A DNA stretch of 64,000 nt from the NCBI GenBank assembly GCA_963737145.1, contig CAVTRO010000007.1:1817520-1881519 (forward strand). The letters are read 5' to 3'. This document shows positions 1 through 9,132 of the stretch, in pieces; the stretch's first letter is position 1; every line of letters starts with the position of its first letter. The notes under the pieces are model-generated. The model saw nothing but the letters and a program-made list of their open reading frames with translations, did not search any database and was not told the origin of the DNA. Position numbers and translations under genes: made by a program. The DNA is from AP-15 sp963737145. Its GTDB lineage: Bacteria > Pseudomonadota > Alphaproteobacteria > ATCC43930 > CGMCC-115725.

Positions 1-414
1 TTTAAGCATGGCCACAACGGGCATCGCAACAACGTCCAGCTCGGCCGTTTCGGGCGTAACCGCAGTAATATTTGGCGCTACCCCGGCGCCAACTCCTTTG
101 CCCGATGTGGCGAGGAGGGCAATCTGCTGGCGTTGCACCCGACCGTGAAACCGGTCGCGATGGTCGCCGACGCGATCCTCGACTGCTCGGCGCGCGGCGA
201 CATCGTGCTCGACACTTTTCTCGGCAGCGGCACGACGCTGATCGCCGCCGAGCGCACCGGCCGACGCTGCCATGGAATGGAGCTCGACCCCGCCTATGTC
301 GATACCAGCGTCCGCCGTTGGCAGAAACTGACCGGCGGCAGCGCTCGTCACGCCGCGAGCGGCCGCAGCTTTGACGACCTCGCGCGCGAGGCGGAGGTGG
401 CCAATGCCGCCTGA
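1..414 (+). CDS. DNA methyltransferase, C-terminal part (5' end outside window)
   Basis: The frame is open from the first base of the window, so the start lies upstream. The visible 137 residues contain the end of an N4/N6 DNA methylase domain: HPTVKPV near residue 46, then LDTFLGSGTTLIAAER, the glycine-rich S-adenosylmethionine site, then GMELDPAYVD. In alphaproteobacterial prophages such methylases, often fused to an N-terminal ParB-like domain, sit just before the terminase genes. The next two genes here fit that arrangement, and its 3' end overlaps the DUF5681 gene by 11 bases. The target sequence cannot be told from this part. The catalytic DPPY/NPPY motif lies outside the window. Confidence 0.85.
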   Translation, partial: FKHGHNGHRNNVQLGRFGRNRSNIWRYPGANSFARCGEEGNLLALHPTVKPVAMVADAILDCSARGDIVLDTFLGSGTTLIAAERTGRRCHGMELDPAYVDTSVRRWQKLTGGSARHAASGRSFDDLAREAEVANAA

Positions 415-799
415 CAGCGAGGGCGATTACGAAGTGGGCTACGGCAAGCCGCCGCGCGAGACCCGCTTCGCGAAAGGTCAGTCCGGCAATCCTCGCGGCC
501 GGCCATCCGGCGCGAAGAACCTCAAGACGCTGCTAAGTGAGGCGTTGAACGAGATGGTGGTCGTCACAGAAAACGGTGGGCGTCGCAAAGTCACCAAGCG
601 CCGAGCGATCATCACCCAGCTCGTCAACCGCTCGGCCACCGCCGATTTTCGTGCGATCAAGATCCTTCTCGATATCGTGAGGGACATCGAACGTCAGACC
701 GAGTCGACTACGCCCGAGATCTCCGATTTCAGCGAGGCGGACGAAAAGGTCCTCGAACAGATCAAGGCGCGTTTCTCCACCGGGGAACCCGAGCAATGA
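404..799 (+). CDS. DUF5681 domain protein, putative small terminase partner
   Basis: This 131-residue protein starts MPPDSEGDYEVGYG and has the DUF5681 signature GQSGNPRGRP around residues 25-35, followed by a basic helical stretch and an acidic C-terminus. The ATG inside the end of the methylase gene is chosen because it gives the usual short leader before the signature. Its stop overlaps the terminase start (ATGA). Proteins of this family regularly lie directly before phage large terminase genes, so a DNA-recognition role in packaging is likely but not shown by the sequence. Confidence 0.8.
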   Translation: MPPDSEGDYEVGYGKPPRETRFAKGQSGNPRGRPSGAKNLKTLLSEALNEMVVVTENGGRRKVTKRRAIITQLVNRSATADFRAIKILLDIVRDIERQTESTTPEISDFSEADEKVLEQIKARFSTGEPEQ

Positions 800-2428
800 C
801 AGTGCTGACCCCGGCGCAGTACGAGTTCCTGCTGCGGCGCGACTTAGCCACCTTCGCCGGACGTTGCTTCCAAGCCCTCAACCCACAGACCGAGCTGGCG
901 ATGAACTGGCATCTCGAGGTCATCGCCGACAAGCTCACCGCGGTGCGGGAAGGAAAGATCCGGCGGCTGATCATCAACCTGCCGCCCCGCCACCTCAAAT
1001 CCTTGATGGCGTCGATCGCCTTCCCGGCGTGGTGTCTCGGACAAGATCCCTCGGCCCAGATCCTCTGCGTCAGCTATGCCCAGGATCTCGCCGATAAGCT
1101 CGCCCGCGATTGCCGGGGCCTCATGATGAGCCCGTGGTATCAGCGGATCTTTTCGACCCGCCTGGCGCCGCACCGCCAGGCGGTGCAGGAGTTCATCACC
1201 ACCCGCCAAGGCTACCGGCTCGCCACTTCCACCGGCGGCGTGCTGACCGGACGCGGCGCCGACATAATCCTGATCGATGATCCGTTGAAGCCGGAGGAGG
1301 CGCTCTCCGACGCGCAGCGGAAAGCCGCCAACGAGTGGTACGACCACACCCTCTACAGCCGGCTCAACGACAAGCGCCATGGCGCCATCGTGATCATCAT
1401 GCAGCGGTTGCACGAAGACGACCTCATCGGTCACGTCCTTGCGCAGGAAGGTTGGGAGTTCCTGAGCTTTCCGGCGATCGCCGAGGCCGACGAGGTGCAC
1501 CGGATCGAGACGATCTTGAAACCGAAATGCTTCCGCCGCCGTCAGGGCGAAGCCTTGCACCCGGACCGCGAGCCGCTCGAAACCCTCGACCACATTCGCC
1601 GGACGATCGGCGAATACAACTTTGCCGGCCAGTACCAGCAATCGCCCGCCCCGTTGGGCGGCGGCCTGGTCAAGGCGGAATGGTTCAAGCGCTACGGCGA
1701 GAAAGATCGGCCGGAGCGTTTCGACCGCATCGTGCAGAGCTGGGACACCGCCAACAAGGCGACCGAGCTCAGCGATTTCTCGGTGTGCACGACCTGGGGC
1801 GTGAAGGGCAAGGACCTCTTCCTCCTCGGTCTATTCCGTCGGCGGCTCGAATACCCGGCGCTCAAGCGTGCCGTGCGCGAGCAGCAGAGCCTGTTCGACG
1901 CGAAGGAAGTGCTGATCGAGGACAAGGCCTCGGGCACCCAGCTGATCCAGGAGCTGATCAACGACGGCTGCCACGGCGTCACGCGCTACCAGCCGACCTG
2001 CGACAAGATCATGCGTCTGCACGCGCAGACCGCGATGATCGAGAACGGCTTCGTCTACATCCCCGAGACGGCGCCGTGGCTCGCCGAATACCTGCACGAG
2101 CTGACCGTCTTTCCCAAGGGCAAGCACGACGATCAGGTCGAACTCGACCGCTCAGTTCCTGGACTGGTTCAAGAAGCCTTACCCGGGCCAAGGGATCCTG
2201 GAGTACTACCGGATGCGAGCCGAGCGCCATCAGAACCCCGAGAACCCGGAACGATATCGGGTTCGCCTGCAGGCGCCTTACGGTATGGGGGCCGTGCAAA
2301 CCTTCTCGGGCCGGCACATCAACGTCAGCCCGGACGGCACCATCGAAATGTCTGCCGACGACGCCCAATACCAGATCCGTGCTGGCTGGACCAAGCTCGC
2401 AGAATGGACGCGCGACGAAGCGGCTTGA
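796..2428 (+). CDS. phage terminase large subunit (one frameshift)
   Basis: Large terminase: an ATPase-nuclease that drives and cuts phage DNA during packaging. The N-terminal ATPase has a variant Walker A (NLPPRHLKS, about residue 60) and Walker B (ADIILIDDP, about residue 155). The C-terminal RNase H-like nuclease starts at VQSWDTA (about residue 315) and includes IEDKASG. The frame breaks near 2141: the reading KHDDQV should continue DSTAQFLDWF, but an extra A in GTCGAACTCGACC moves that reading into the next frame, which then runs cleanly to the stop at 2428. The uncorrected frame instead reads on to 2439. The change matches three other GACTC-to-GAACTC breaks in this window, so it may be a sequence error. 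No other capsid or portal genes are visible. Confidence 0.85.
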
Positions 2429-2612
2429 TCCGCCTGTGATCACACTAAGCGTCAACCCTGGTTCGTGTCGTTTCGCCGCTGCTCTCGTGCGGTTTTCGAG
2501 GAACAGCCCGACCTCCGTACCAAAGCCAGACGAACAGCTACGGCAACGCCCGTTCGCTGCGCGATCGAAACCGGAGGTGCCGAAGCAGTTCAGCGGGGGT
2601 ATCGACTCTAAC

Positions 2613-2642
2613 GGGGGGAGCAGAGTTCGAATCCCCCTTTTT
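2613..2642 (+). terminator. hairpin followed by a T run
   Basis: A run of six G at 2613-2618 can pair with five C at 2633-2637, directly followed by five T. This resembles a rho-independent terminator about 185 bases after the terminase. The loop holds TTCGAAT, which is also the T-loop consensus of tRNAs, but no cloverleaf can be built around it. Confidence 0.35.
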
Positions 2643-2711
2643 ACCAGTGCATCCTGTTACCGGCCGTGAGCTGGATACGCGCTTCGCCGCCGCCGGGCTC
2701 CATCCTTATGT

Positions 2712-3047
2712 TTAATTCTGACGGGGAACCGACAGTTCGAATCCGGCTCCCTCCAGCGGAGAGTCAACCGTTCGAACAAGCTCGGTCGAGAAACGCCCGG
2801 TTCGATCCTGCGGAACCCGCAGCTCCAGCTTGCCGACCCGCGTGATCAGCGTCCGGCCGTAATAGCCCGACCTGTAGCCCTGCCGGCCCGCCGCCCGTTC
2901 GCCCTTCTCGGCGCCGAGCGCCTCCGTCATCTCGGCTTCGAGCACCTCCTGCAGCGCCGTCCGCACCAGCGCCCGCAGAAACTCCTCGTCCTCCGCCAGA
3001 AGCGCTTTGACGTCGATCGTCCCAGCTCTACCCTGTCTCTTGGTCAT
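2712..3047 (-). pseudogene. IS256-family transposase, N-terminal fragment
   Basis: The fragment starts MTKRQGRAGTIDV and matches the N-terminal quarter of IS256-type (mutator) transposases: helical ALVRTALQEVLEAEM, then GYRSGYYGRTLITRVG and LRVPQDRTGRFSTEL. Homology stops abruptly near 2778, where the frame runs into the dispersed repeat (DSPLEGAGFEL). The catalytic DDE domain is absent, so the element is dead. I see no intact terminal inverted repeats. Confidence 0.75.
2735..2766 (+). repeat. dispersed TTCGAATCC repeat, copy 1
   Basis: The stretch reads GTTCGAATCC, then CCTCCAGCGGAGAGTC. Related copies occur at 6702-6755 and 20177-20230 (opposite strand) and at 27252-27366 and 27419-27533 (same strand). 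This copy is joined to the cut end of the IS256 fragment. Confidence 0.6.
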
Positions 3048-3413
3048 GGTGTGCATCCTCGCCAAAGGATCCGGTGATTGCGATATCACCCGCATACCAT
3101 GACCATCCGCCTCAGCGGCTTTTGCAGAACTTCCCGGACACTACCGCCAACTGTCAGATCAAGTATGGACTACTACACCTCATGCCAGCCGATTACCCCG
3201 CCCCGATCCGCCGTTGACAAACTCGGCCTGGCATCAACAACTCTACGGCGCCCGGAGCACAGCTGATTACGATCGCGGCAGGCGACAGGTTCACCTGGAG
3301 CAATGACAATCGCAGTCCACCCGTGGTGGTGTTCTGGTCAACTCACCCCGGACTGCAAGGAAAGATAGATCAGGCTACGCGCAGAGCTGATGCGATAGGC
3401 ACCGGGAAATGGT

Positions 3414-3647
3414 TCACGGATAGCGTAGCTGGTAGCGGGTTTGATAATCAGCGAAGCGATCCTGCATCGCCTTTTCGGTCGCAAGACCCTTTGCATAGGC
3501 CTTGCTGAGATTGTCGCTGCCCACGGCACTGGCTTCTGTGTGATCTTCCCAAGCCTGATGATAGGTATCGATCAAAGCATCGTCTCCGAGCACTGAAAGA
3601 CTTTTGGCGAATTCATCAACGGCGTGCTGTTGTGTGGCAGTGAGCAT
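3414..3647 (-). CDS. small hypothetical protein
   Basis: A 77-residue, mostly helical, polar protein starting MLTATQQHAVDEFAKSL, with no signal peptide or membrane segment. I do not recognise the family. The ribosome site is weak (GAAAGCC about 10 bases before ATG). It lies between the IS256 fragment and groEL on the same strand as groEL, but separated from it by a hairpin. The region just upstream of it in the window (3096-3413) shows no supported gene. Confidence 0.45.
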   Translation of the reverse strand: MLTATQQHAVDEFAKSLSVLGDDALIDTYHQAWEDHTEASAVGSDNLSKAYAKGLATEKAMQDRFADYQTRYQLRYP

Positions 3648-3748
3648 TTTGAGAGGCTTTCATTAGGTGATAATGTCACTGAAGTTTGTCGATTTTGAAG
3701 TTCAATCCGGGAGTCGTCCCCATTGAGGGATCGAACTAGAAAGTGGGC

Positions 3749-3792
3749 AGGGCCCCATCGCCTCTCCCGTCTTCAAGGAGAGGCGAGGCCCT
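3749..3792 (-). terminator. hairpin downstream of groEL
   Basis: A strong inverted repeat, TCGCCTCTCC paired with GGAGAGGCGA, is extended by GGGCC/GGCCC on the outside. It lies about 40 bases beyond the groEL stop. No clear U run follows on the minus strand, so it is a terminator-like hairpin rather than a textbook one. Confidence 0.5.
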
Positions 3793-3828
3793 TTCCACGG
3801 CGGGGAGAGCCCCAAGTGCCAGTGGAGT

Positions 3829-5481
3829 TTAATAATCCATCCCGCCCATGCCCCCGCCCCCCATGCCGCCGCCGGTAGACATTCCAGCCGCGCCCTTAGG
3901 TTCCGGCCTGTCGGCTACCATCGCCTCGGTGGTAATCAACAGTCCCGCAACTGAGCCGGCATCCTGCAGCGCTACCCGCACGACCTTGGTCGGATCGATA
4001 ATCCCGGCTTTCACCATGTCCTTGTACTCGCCCGACTGTGCATCAAAGCCGAAATTCGGGTCGTTCTTGTCGGTCAGCTTGCCGACCACGATCGAGCCCT
4101 CGACCCCGGAATTCTCCGCGATCTGCCGCACCGGCGACTGGATGGCCTTACCGACGATCTCGATACCGACCTTCTGGTCGTTGTTCGCGGGGTTGAGGCC
4201 GGGCAGAATTTTGCTCGCGAAAAGCAGCGCAACACCGCCGCCGGCCACGACACCTTCCTCGACCGCAGCCTTGGTCGCGTGCATGGCGTCGTCGACGCGG
4301 TCCTTGCGCTCCTTCACCTCGACCTCGGTGCTGCCGCCGACGCGTATAATCGCTACGCCACCCGCCAGTTTAGCCAGACGCTCTTCCAGCTTCTCGCGGT
4401 CGTAATCCGAGGTCGTCTCCTCGATCTGCGCCCGGATCTGGTTGGTGCGCGCGACGATGTCTTCTTTCTTACCGGCACCATCGATGATCGTCGTATTCTC
4501 CTTATCAATGCGTACGCGTTTGGCGCGGCCGAGCATGTCGAGGGTGACGTTCTCGAGCTTGATGCCGAGGTCTTCCGAGATCACCTGACCGCCGGTCAGG
4601 GCGGCGATGTCCTCGAGCATGGCCTTGCGCCGGTCGCCGAAACCCGGCGCCTTGACCGCCGCGACCTTGAGGCCACCGCGTAGCTTGTTGACGACGAGGG
4701 TGGCAAGCGCCTCGCCTTCGATGTCCTCGGCGACGATCAGCAAAGGCCGCGCGCTCTGCACGACGGCTTCGAGAATTGGCAGCAAGGTCTGCAGGCTGGA
4801 GAGCTTCTTTTCGTGCAGCAGGATGTAGGCGTCTTCGAGTTCGGCGAGCATCTTCTCCGCATTGGTGACGAAATACGGACTCAGATAGCCGCGGTCGAAC
4901 TGCATTCCCTCGACGACGTCGAGCTCGGTTTCGAGTGATTTCGCCTCTTCGACGGTGATGACGCCCTCGTTGCCGACCTTCTTCATGGCCTCGGCCAGCA
5001 TACGGCCGATCTCGGTGTCGCCATTGGCCGAGATGGTGCCGACCTGCGCGATCTCGTCGTTCGTCGAGACCTTCTTCGAGCGCTTTTGAATGTCCTTGAC
5101 CACCGCGTCGACTGCCATATCGACACCGCGCTTCAGATCCATCGGGTTCATCCCCGCCGCAACCGCCTTGACACCCTCGCGCACCATCGCGTGGGCAAGA
5201 ATGGTCGCGGTCGTCGTGCCGTCGCCGGCGACTGAGCTGGTTTTGCTGGCCACCTCGCGCACCATCTGCGCGCCCATGTTCTCGAATTTGTCGCTGAGCT
5301 CGATTTCCTTGGCGACGGTGACGCCGTCCTTGGTGATCCGCGGCGCGCCGTAGCTCTTGTCGAGAACGACATTGCGGCCCTTGGGCCCCAAGGTCACCCT
5401 GACGGCATTGGTGAGTGTATCAATGCCGTGGAGCATCCGCTCGCGTGCATCGGTGCCTAGGCGAATATCTTTAGCAGCCAT
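3829..5481 (-). CDS. groEL: chaperonin GroEL (Hsp60)
   Basis: ATP-driven folding chamber subunit, cytosolic, forming a double heptamer ring with GroES. The 550-residue length is normal. The N-terminus is MAAKDIRLG; VTLGPKGRNVVLDKSYG (about residues 30-46) and AGDGTTTATILA (about residues 85-96) form the ATP site. The C-terminus is the usual flexible GGM-rich tail ending GGMGGMDY. ATG at 5481 is preferred over upstream starts because it carries GGAGAG at good spacing and gives the family N-terminus. It lies 16 bases after groES, in one operon controlled by the CIRCE site upstream of groES. No frameshift is seen. Confidence 0.98.
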   Translation of the reverse strand: MAAKDIRLGTDARERMLHGIDTLTNAVRVTLGPKGRNVVLDKSYGAPRITKDGVTVAKEIELSDKFENMGAQMVREVASKTSSVAGDGTTTATILAHAMVREGVKAVAAGMNPMDLKRGVDMAVDAVVKDIQKRSKKVSTNDEIAQVGTISANGDTEIGRMLAEAMKKVGNEGVITVEEAKSLETELDVVEGMQFDRGYLSPYFVTNAEKMLAELEDAYILLHEKKLSSLQTLLPILEAVVQSARPLLIVAEDIEGEALATLVVNKLRGGLKVAAVKAPGFGDRRKAMLEDIAALTGGQVISEDLGIKLENVTLDMLGRAKRVRIDKENTTIIDGAGKKEDIVARTNQIRAQIEETTSDYDREKLEERLAKLAGGVAIIRVGGSTEVEVKERKDRVDDAMHATKAAVEEGVVAGGGVALLFASKILPGLNPANNDQKVGIEIVGKAIQSPVRQIAENSGVEGSIVVGKLTDKNDPNFGFDAQSGEYKDMVKAGIIDPTKVVRVALQDAGSVAGLLITTEAMVADRPEPKGAAGMSTGGGMGGGGMGGMDY

Positions 5482-5497
5482 GTTTGCTCTCCAGTGG

Positions 5498-5812
5498 TTA
5501 AGCAGCTTTCGTATTCGCAGCGGCGTGATCAACCACGCCCATGATGTCGGATTCCTTCATGATCATGAGGTCCTCGCCATCGAGCTTGACCTCGGTGCCC
5601 GACCACTTGCCGAATAGCACGCGGTCGCCGGTCTTGACGTCGAGCGGGTGCAGCTTGCCGTCCTCGCTGCGTACGCCGGGGCCGACGGCCACGACTTCGC
5701 CTTCCATCGGCTTTTCCTGCGCGGTGTCAGGGATAAGGATGCCGCCAGCAGTTTTTGCCTCCGGCTCGACACGACGAATCAGAACGCGGTCCTGCAATGG
5801 GCGCAGTTTCAT
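5498..5812 (-). CDS. groES: co-chaperonin GroES (Hsp10)
   Basis: Seven-membered lid of the GroEL chamber. The 104-residue protein has the typical start MKLRPLQDRVLIRRVEPE, the mobile loop region TAGGILIPDTAQEKP (about residues 21-35), and VLFGKWSGTEVKLDGEDL near residue 68. It is first gene of the groES-groEL operon and has a CIRCE operator 34 bases upstream of its start. Confidence 0.98.
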   Translation of the reverse strand: MKLRPLQDRVLIRRVEPEAKTAGGILIPDTAQEKPMEGEVVAVGPGVRSEDGKLHPLDVKTGDRVLFGKWSGTEVKLDGEDLMIMKESDIMGVVDHAAANTKAA

Positions 5813-5845
5813 GGATGGTCTCCTCTGACCAGAATTTTGAGGGCG

Positions 5846-5872
5846 TTAGCACTCTCGGATGGGGAGTGACAA
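5846..5872 (-). promoter_or_regulatory. CIRCE operator (HrcA site) of groES-groEL
   Basis: TTAGCACTC, nine bases, then GAGTGACAA. The consensus is TTAGCACTC-N9-GAGTGCTAA, so the left arm is perfect and the right arm has two changes. Its position just upstream of groES is standard for HrcA repression of the chaperonin operon under non-stress conditions. The hrcA gene is not in the window. Confidence 0.9.
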
Positions 5873-6242
5873 TGCGCATATCACGACATGGGACTTATGG
5901 TTCTCGAATACAACTAAAAACTACCATGAGCTTCACAAGTTTTTACAAAGAGACGAGATATCATCAACCAGCGTATTAATTTAACAGTCAAATATATTTC
6001 TTGCTATCATTTCTGAAACGCTCGTCCGACTGGAAGCATAACGACGAGTAATCGTGGGGATAGGCGGCGTCGGTCGCGGATCAAGCCCAAACTCGGCCGC
6101 AGTAGGGACAAGGGGCTCCGGCTCGCGAAGCATCGAATTCGACACGCGTTTGGGACTACCCTCAGTCGCGTAATCCGTTCCCACGGCTCGACCCGGATAC
6201 TGCTGGCGGATCAGCGACAAGGAGCGAGATGACTGCCGCCCC

Positions 6243-6294
6243 GGCCCCCTCCCATTCCCTCCACCGCAGGCGGGGGAGGGGTAGGGTCGGGGCC
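6243..6294. repeat. GC-rich intergenic palindrome
   Basis: A left arm GGCCCCCTCCCATTCCCTCC and an imperfect complementary right arm (GGGGGAGGGGTAGGG and GGGGCC) flank a nine-base loop. Such palindromes are common between proteobacterial genes; no gene ends close to this one. Confidence 0.6.
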
Positions 6295-6701
6295 AAGGCG
6301 CTCCTTAAATATCTCACTGGGCCGGAGGCGGCGTCTCGCTTTAAAAATTAAAGGCTTTGTGCCGGGATAGCCGATATCGACCGACCGCGTTGATCGGGGT
6401 CGCCATTTAATGGATAGCGAACAGGTCCTGCCCGATCTTGTGACCAGTCCGGCTGTCCAGGATGACCTCGACCTTGTGCCGGGAGTGCGGGGGATTTAGA
6501 CGCTTACCCCCGCCGCGTCGGACGGCATGGCTCATGGTTACCGCGACGGCCCGTTGTGTCCGAGATTTAGCGGCTCGTCGATCACCGGTTCAGTACCAAA
6601 CCGTGTCGCAAAGGCTTTGGCCTGCGCGGCAACCGCGAAGTCTACCGAGACAAGAACGCGGGCAAAGAGCTTTGGCGGCTTGCTTCTGACTGGGAAGTCA
6701 G

Positions 6702-6755
6702 GTTCGCACGAGACTCTCCGCTGGAGGGAAACGGATTCGAACTTCTGGTTCCGCG
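6702..6755 (-). repeat. dispersed TTCGAATCC repeat, copy 2
   Basis: Shares GTTCGCACGAGACT, CTGGAGG, ACGGATTCGAAC and TGGTTCCGCG in order with the copy at 20177-20230. On the minus strand it reads GTTCGAATCCGTTTCCCTCC, like the copies at 2.7 and 27.2-27.5 kb. Confidence 0.6.
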
Positions 6756-7033
6756 CCGGCGGTTCCGCCGGAAGAGCGGTTTGGGCCAGGGAAGGCCGAC
6801 GATTGTTTTCCCCGAGAAGGAAAGCGTCCCGCCCCGCCTGTCATTCAATCGATCAAGCTCCAAAACGAACTCTTCTTCGTGATGTCGCCGCGCGAGAAAC
6901 CGCGATCGGAGGCGACAGATCAGCCATGGAACCTAAGCTGCTGCGGAGCTGTCAACTCAGGGACGGCGTGCCGGGCCGAGCGACCTTTAAGCCGGCGCAA
7001 TAACCGAAACTGCTTTTCCCCTAAAGGGCTGTC

Positions 7034-7575
7034 ATGCCAACCCATGTCGACGCCATCGCTTTGCTCGAGGCCGACCATCGCAGGGTGGAGGCCTTGTTTG
7101 CTGAATTCGAAGCCGCCAAGAGCGCAGCCAAAAAACAGGCCCTGGTCGAGCAGATCTGCACCGAGCTGAGCGCACATACCGTGATCGAAGAGGAGATCTT
7201 CTACCCGGCCTGCCGCGGCAAGGTCGAAGAGGACTTGCTGAACGAAGGATACGTCGAGCACGACGGTAGCAAGGTGCTGATCGCCGAGCTAATCGCGAGC
7301 GCGCCCGATGAGGAATTCTATGATGCCAAGGTCAAAGTGCTTTCGGAACAGATCGAGCATCACCTTCATGAGGAGGAGAAGCGCTCCGATGGGATCTTCC
7401 CTCAGGCCCTGCCGGTCTCGATATGACGGAGCTCGGCAATCGCATGAAGGCCCGAAAGGAAGCAGTCCTGGCTGAATATAAGACGAGCGGGATACCTGCG
7501 CCGGAGACTCGTACGTTCACCGGCCATGCGCTCGAACAGGGCGAGCCGGTCGGCGAAACCGAACCGCCCGCGTGA
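7034..7575 (+). CDS. hemerythrin HHE domain protein (one frameshift)
   Basis: Cytosolic four-helix-bundle protein that binds a di-iron centre through His and Glu residues; likely O2, NO or redox sensing or storage. Iron ligands visible: LEADHRRV (His about 15), AHTVIEEEIFYP (His and Glu about 48-52), VEHDGSK (His about 75) and EHHLHEEEK (His about 107-110). The first frame stops at 7426 after IFPQALPVSI. The family continues with a helix and a linker, and these are found in the next frame (ELGNRMKARKEAVLAEYK, then IPAPETRTFTGH) up to the stop at 7575. One base appears missing near 7409. Full length would be about 180 residues. Confidence 0.85.
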
Positions 7576-7922
7576 GCGCGACGCGCGCTCGAATGTCGCG
7601 GAAACAATCATCCTGGCTGCGCCTTTCCTTCAACCTCTGGCAGGCCGGCCTCGAAGCCCAGCAAGTGATTAGCTTGCGCCTCGCGCTGCTTGTGGCCGGT
7701 AGCGACTCCGCCGGGGCCGAGACAGCCCGCATGGTATCGGAAAAAATGTCCGCGGCGCTGGAAGTTCAGCACGCAGTGGTTACTGCCGCTATGACAGGCA
7801 GTCCCGGGCTCATTCCAGCCCGAACGGTCGCGATCGATCGCCGGAGGATGCGGGCCAACCGCCGGCGCCTCGGACCTGCAAAAAAGCCGGCCGCGGGGCT
7901 CAGCCACCCGTCACGCTTATAA
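7572..7922 (+). CDS. small conserved hypothetical protein
   Basis: A 116-residue protein starting at GTG, overlapping the corrected hemerythrin stop by four bases, which suggests co-translation. The central part (FNLWQAGLEAQQVISLRL, then ETARMVSEKMSAALEVQ) and the basic end RRRMRANRRRLG resemble a small alphaproteobacterial family of unknown function. An ATG at 7593 is an alternative start. No signal peptide or membrane helix. Function unknown. Confidence 0.6.
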   Translation: MSATRARMSRKQSSWLRLSFNLWQAGLEAQQVISLRLALLVAGSDSAGAETARMVSEKMSAALEVQHAVVTAAMTGSPGLIPARTVAIDRRRMRANRRRLGPAKKPAAGLSHPSRL

Positions 7923-8436
7923 GTGCACCGTGGACCGGATTATGGGTCCGACCAATCCTGTCCCTTGCAGGAGGCGGTTGTCGATTAAGTCGGCCCGGAC
8001 AATCCGGTGCGCTTCATCGATGCTTTTGTCGATGGGCCGGATCTTGCGGCAGCGTCGTTTATCCATGTTGACCCAAGGTAACAGGCCGCTCGGGCCGGGG
8101 CGGCGGAGCCCCGAAGCCGTGAGGGGCAAGTTCGCACTGGACTTGTATGGGGCTCTTCCTGTCAAGCGGTTGTTTTGGGTGCGCTACCAGTTCTTTGTTC
8201 GGAGCGGGAAGGCCGTTCTTCATCCCGTCGCCTGTAATCAGGTTCGCGGAGGGACGATGAACAGCGAGAGGGCGTTTCTGCGAAGCTCCAGCGAGCTGCC
8301 ACAGCAATAGACCGGGATCGGTGGGGTGCGGATCGCCTGGCAATGGCCGAAAGAGGAACGCAGTTGCGCCAAGTCCGCACGTCGGAGCGCATGAGTGGCG
8401 GTGGCCTGTCCCGGCGCCGGTCAGGCGATCACCAGG
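7923..8436. other. no supported gene
   Basis: About 500 bases with short open frames on both strands but no ribosome sites or recognisable protein families. It looks like decayed intergenic DNA leading into the fragments at 8.4-9.1 kb. Confidence 0.5.
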
Positions 8437-8865
8437 TCAGGCACCATCACCGTGCCCTTCGTCTCCGGGGACACAAGCAAAGCGCAGGCGAAACTGAGCA
8501 GGGACTAACCAGGCGATATCCGGGTCACGCGGATGGGCGGCGACGGCAAAGCCGAATTTCGATGGACGGATCGCCGTCAGCTCATACCAATCGGCTCCGG
8601 CGTTCTCCGACCGGAAGACGCCATTGTGGTGCTGGCACCAAACGATTTCAGGGCGTGCGGCGCAGCGCGACAGAAGATGGATGTCCTGGACAATCGGGTC
8701 CTCACGCCGTTCCGGCGGCATGTACTCGTTGTACATGCCGTGGTTGATGATCTGCCACGAGGCGCCTGCGTCGGTGCTCGCCCAGAGGCCCGCGCAGGAC
8801 ACGCCGATGCGGATGTCCGAGGGATTGCAAGGGTCGATCAACACCGAATTGATGCCGGGCTGCTA
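8437..8865 (-). pseudogene. BNR/sialidase-like beta-propeller protein, internal fragment
   Basis: The reading QQPGINSVLIDPCNPS, then GVSCAGLWASTDAGASW, YMPPERREDPIVQDIHLL and QHHNGVFRSENAGADW matches the middle of large WD40/BNR-type propeller proteins (exo-alpha-sialidase-like), including two S/T-x-D/N-x-G-x-x-W boxes. The family is normally over 300 residues. Here a TAG lies directly before QQPG and the C-terminal part is lost after DPDIAWLVPA, so only about 130 residues remain. It is joined at its upstream side to a fragment of an unrelated gene. Confidence 0.7.
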
Positions 8866-8870
8866 CTAGG

Positions 8871-9100
8871 GCGAGTTCAGGAGGCCATCCGTGGCAATAC
8901 GGCGGATGAAGTTTCCGTTTGTGTCGAACTCGTCGACAAACCCGTGGCCGGGCCCGGCGAGATCATCCCCGCCGCCGGCTTGCACGGCAAAAGCGACGAA
9001 CAGCCGGTCCTGCCCGCCGACATTCAATGTTTGCACATTGAACGGCGCCCAGCCCTGGCCGCCGGCGGGAACACGGCCGGCGGCATCACCTCAGCTATAT
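8871..9100 (-). pseudogene. TIGR03118-family protein, internal fragment
   Basis: The minus strand reads GWAPFNVQTLNVGGQDRLFV, then DDLAGPGHGFVDEFDTNGNF and RRIATDGLLNSP without a start or stop of its own. This block (AGPGxGFVDxFDTNGN) is diagnostic of the TIGR03118 family of exported propeller-like proteins, normally about 350 residues. Both ends are missing, and the downstream side is fused to the BNR fragment. Confidence 0.65.
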
Positions 9101-9132
9101 TTGTCGACCCGGCAAGACGAGCTGTGCAGCGT

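Larger units (their letters stand above)
5873..7033. other. gene-poor interval with palindrome and repeat copy
   Basis: About 1.1 kb without a gene I can support. Short open frames here lack ribosome sites and family features. It contains a GC-rich palindrome (6243-6294) and one copy of the dispersed TTCGAATCC repeat (6702-6755). The first 120 bases are unusually A/T-rich and presumably hold the groES promoter on the minus strand. Confidence 0.6.

Noticed and set aside
844..1641. 265-codon minus-strand frame
   Set aside because: Antisense shadow of the terminase gene.
2600..2660. Possible tRNA gene around TTCGAATCCCCC
   Set aside because: Only a T-loop-like motif is present; the T stem does not pair and no anticodon or D arm can be built upstream. 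The same holds at 23.49 and 27.26 kb.
5981..6220. 79-codon minus-strand frame upstream of groES
   Set aside because: No ribosome site, low-complexity Pro/Thr composition and no recognisable family.
7930..8310. 126-codon plus-strand frame
   Set aside because: Basic, irregular composition, no ribosome site and no family similarity that I can see; opposite strand also open by chance in GC-rich DNA.
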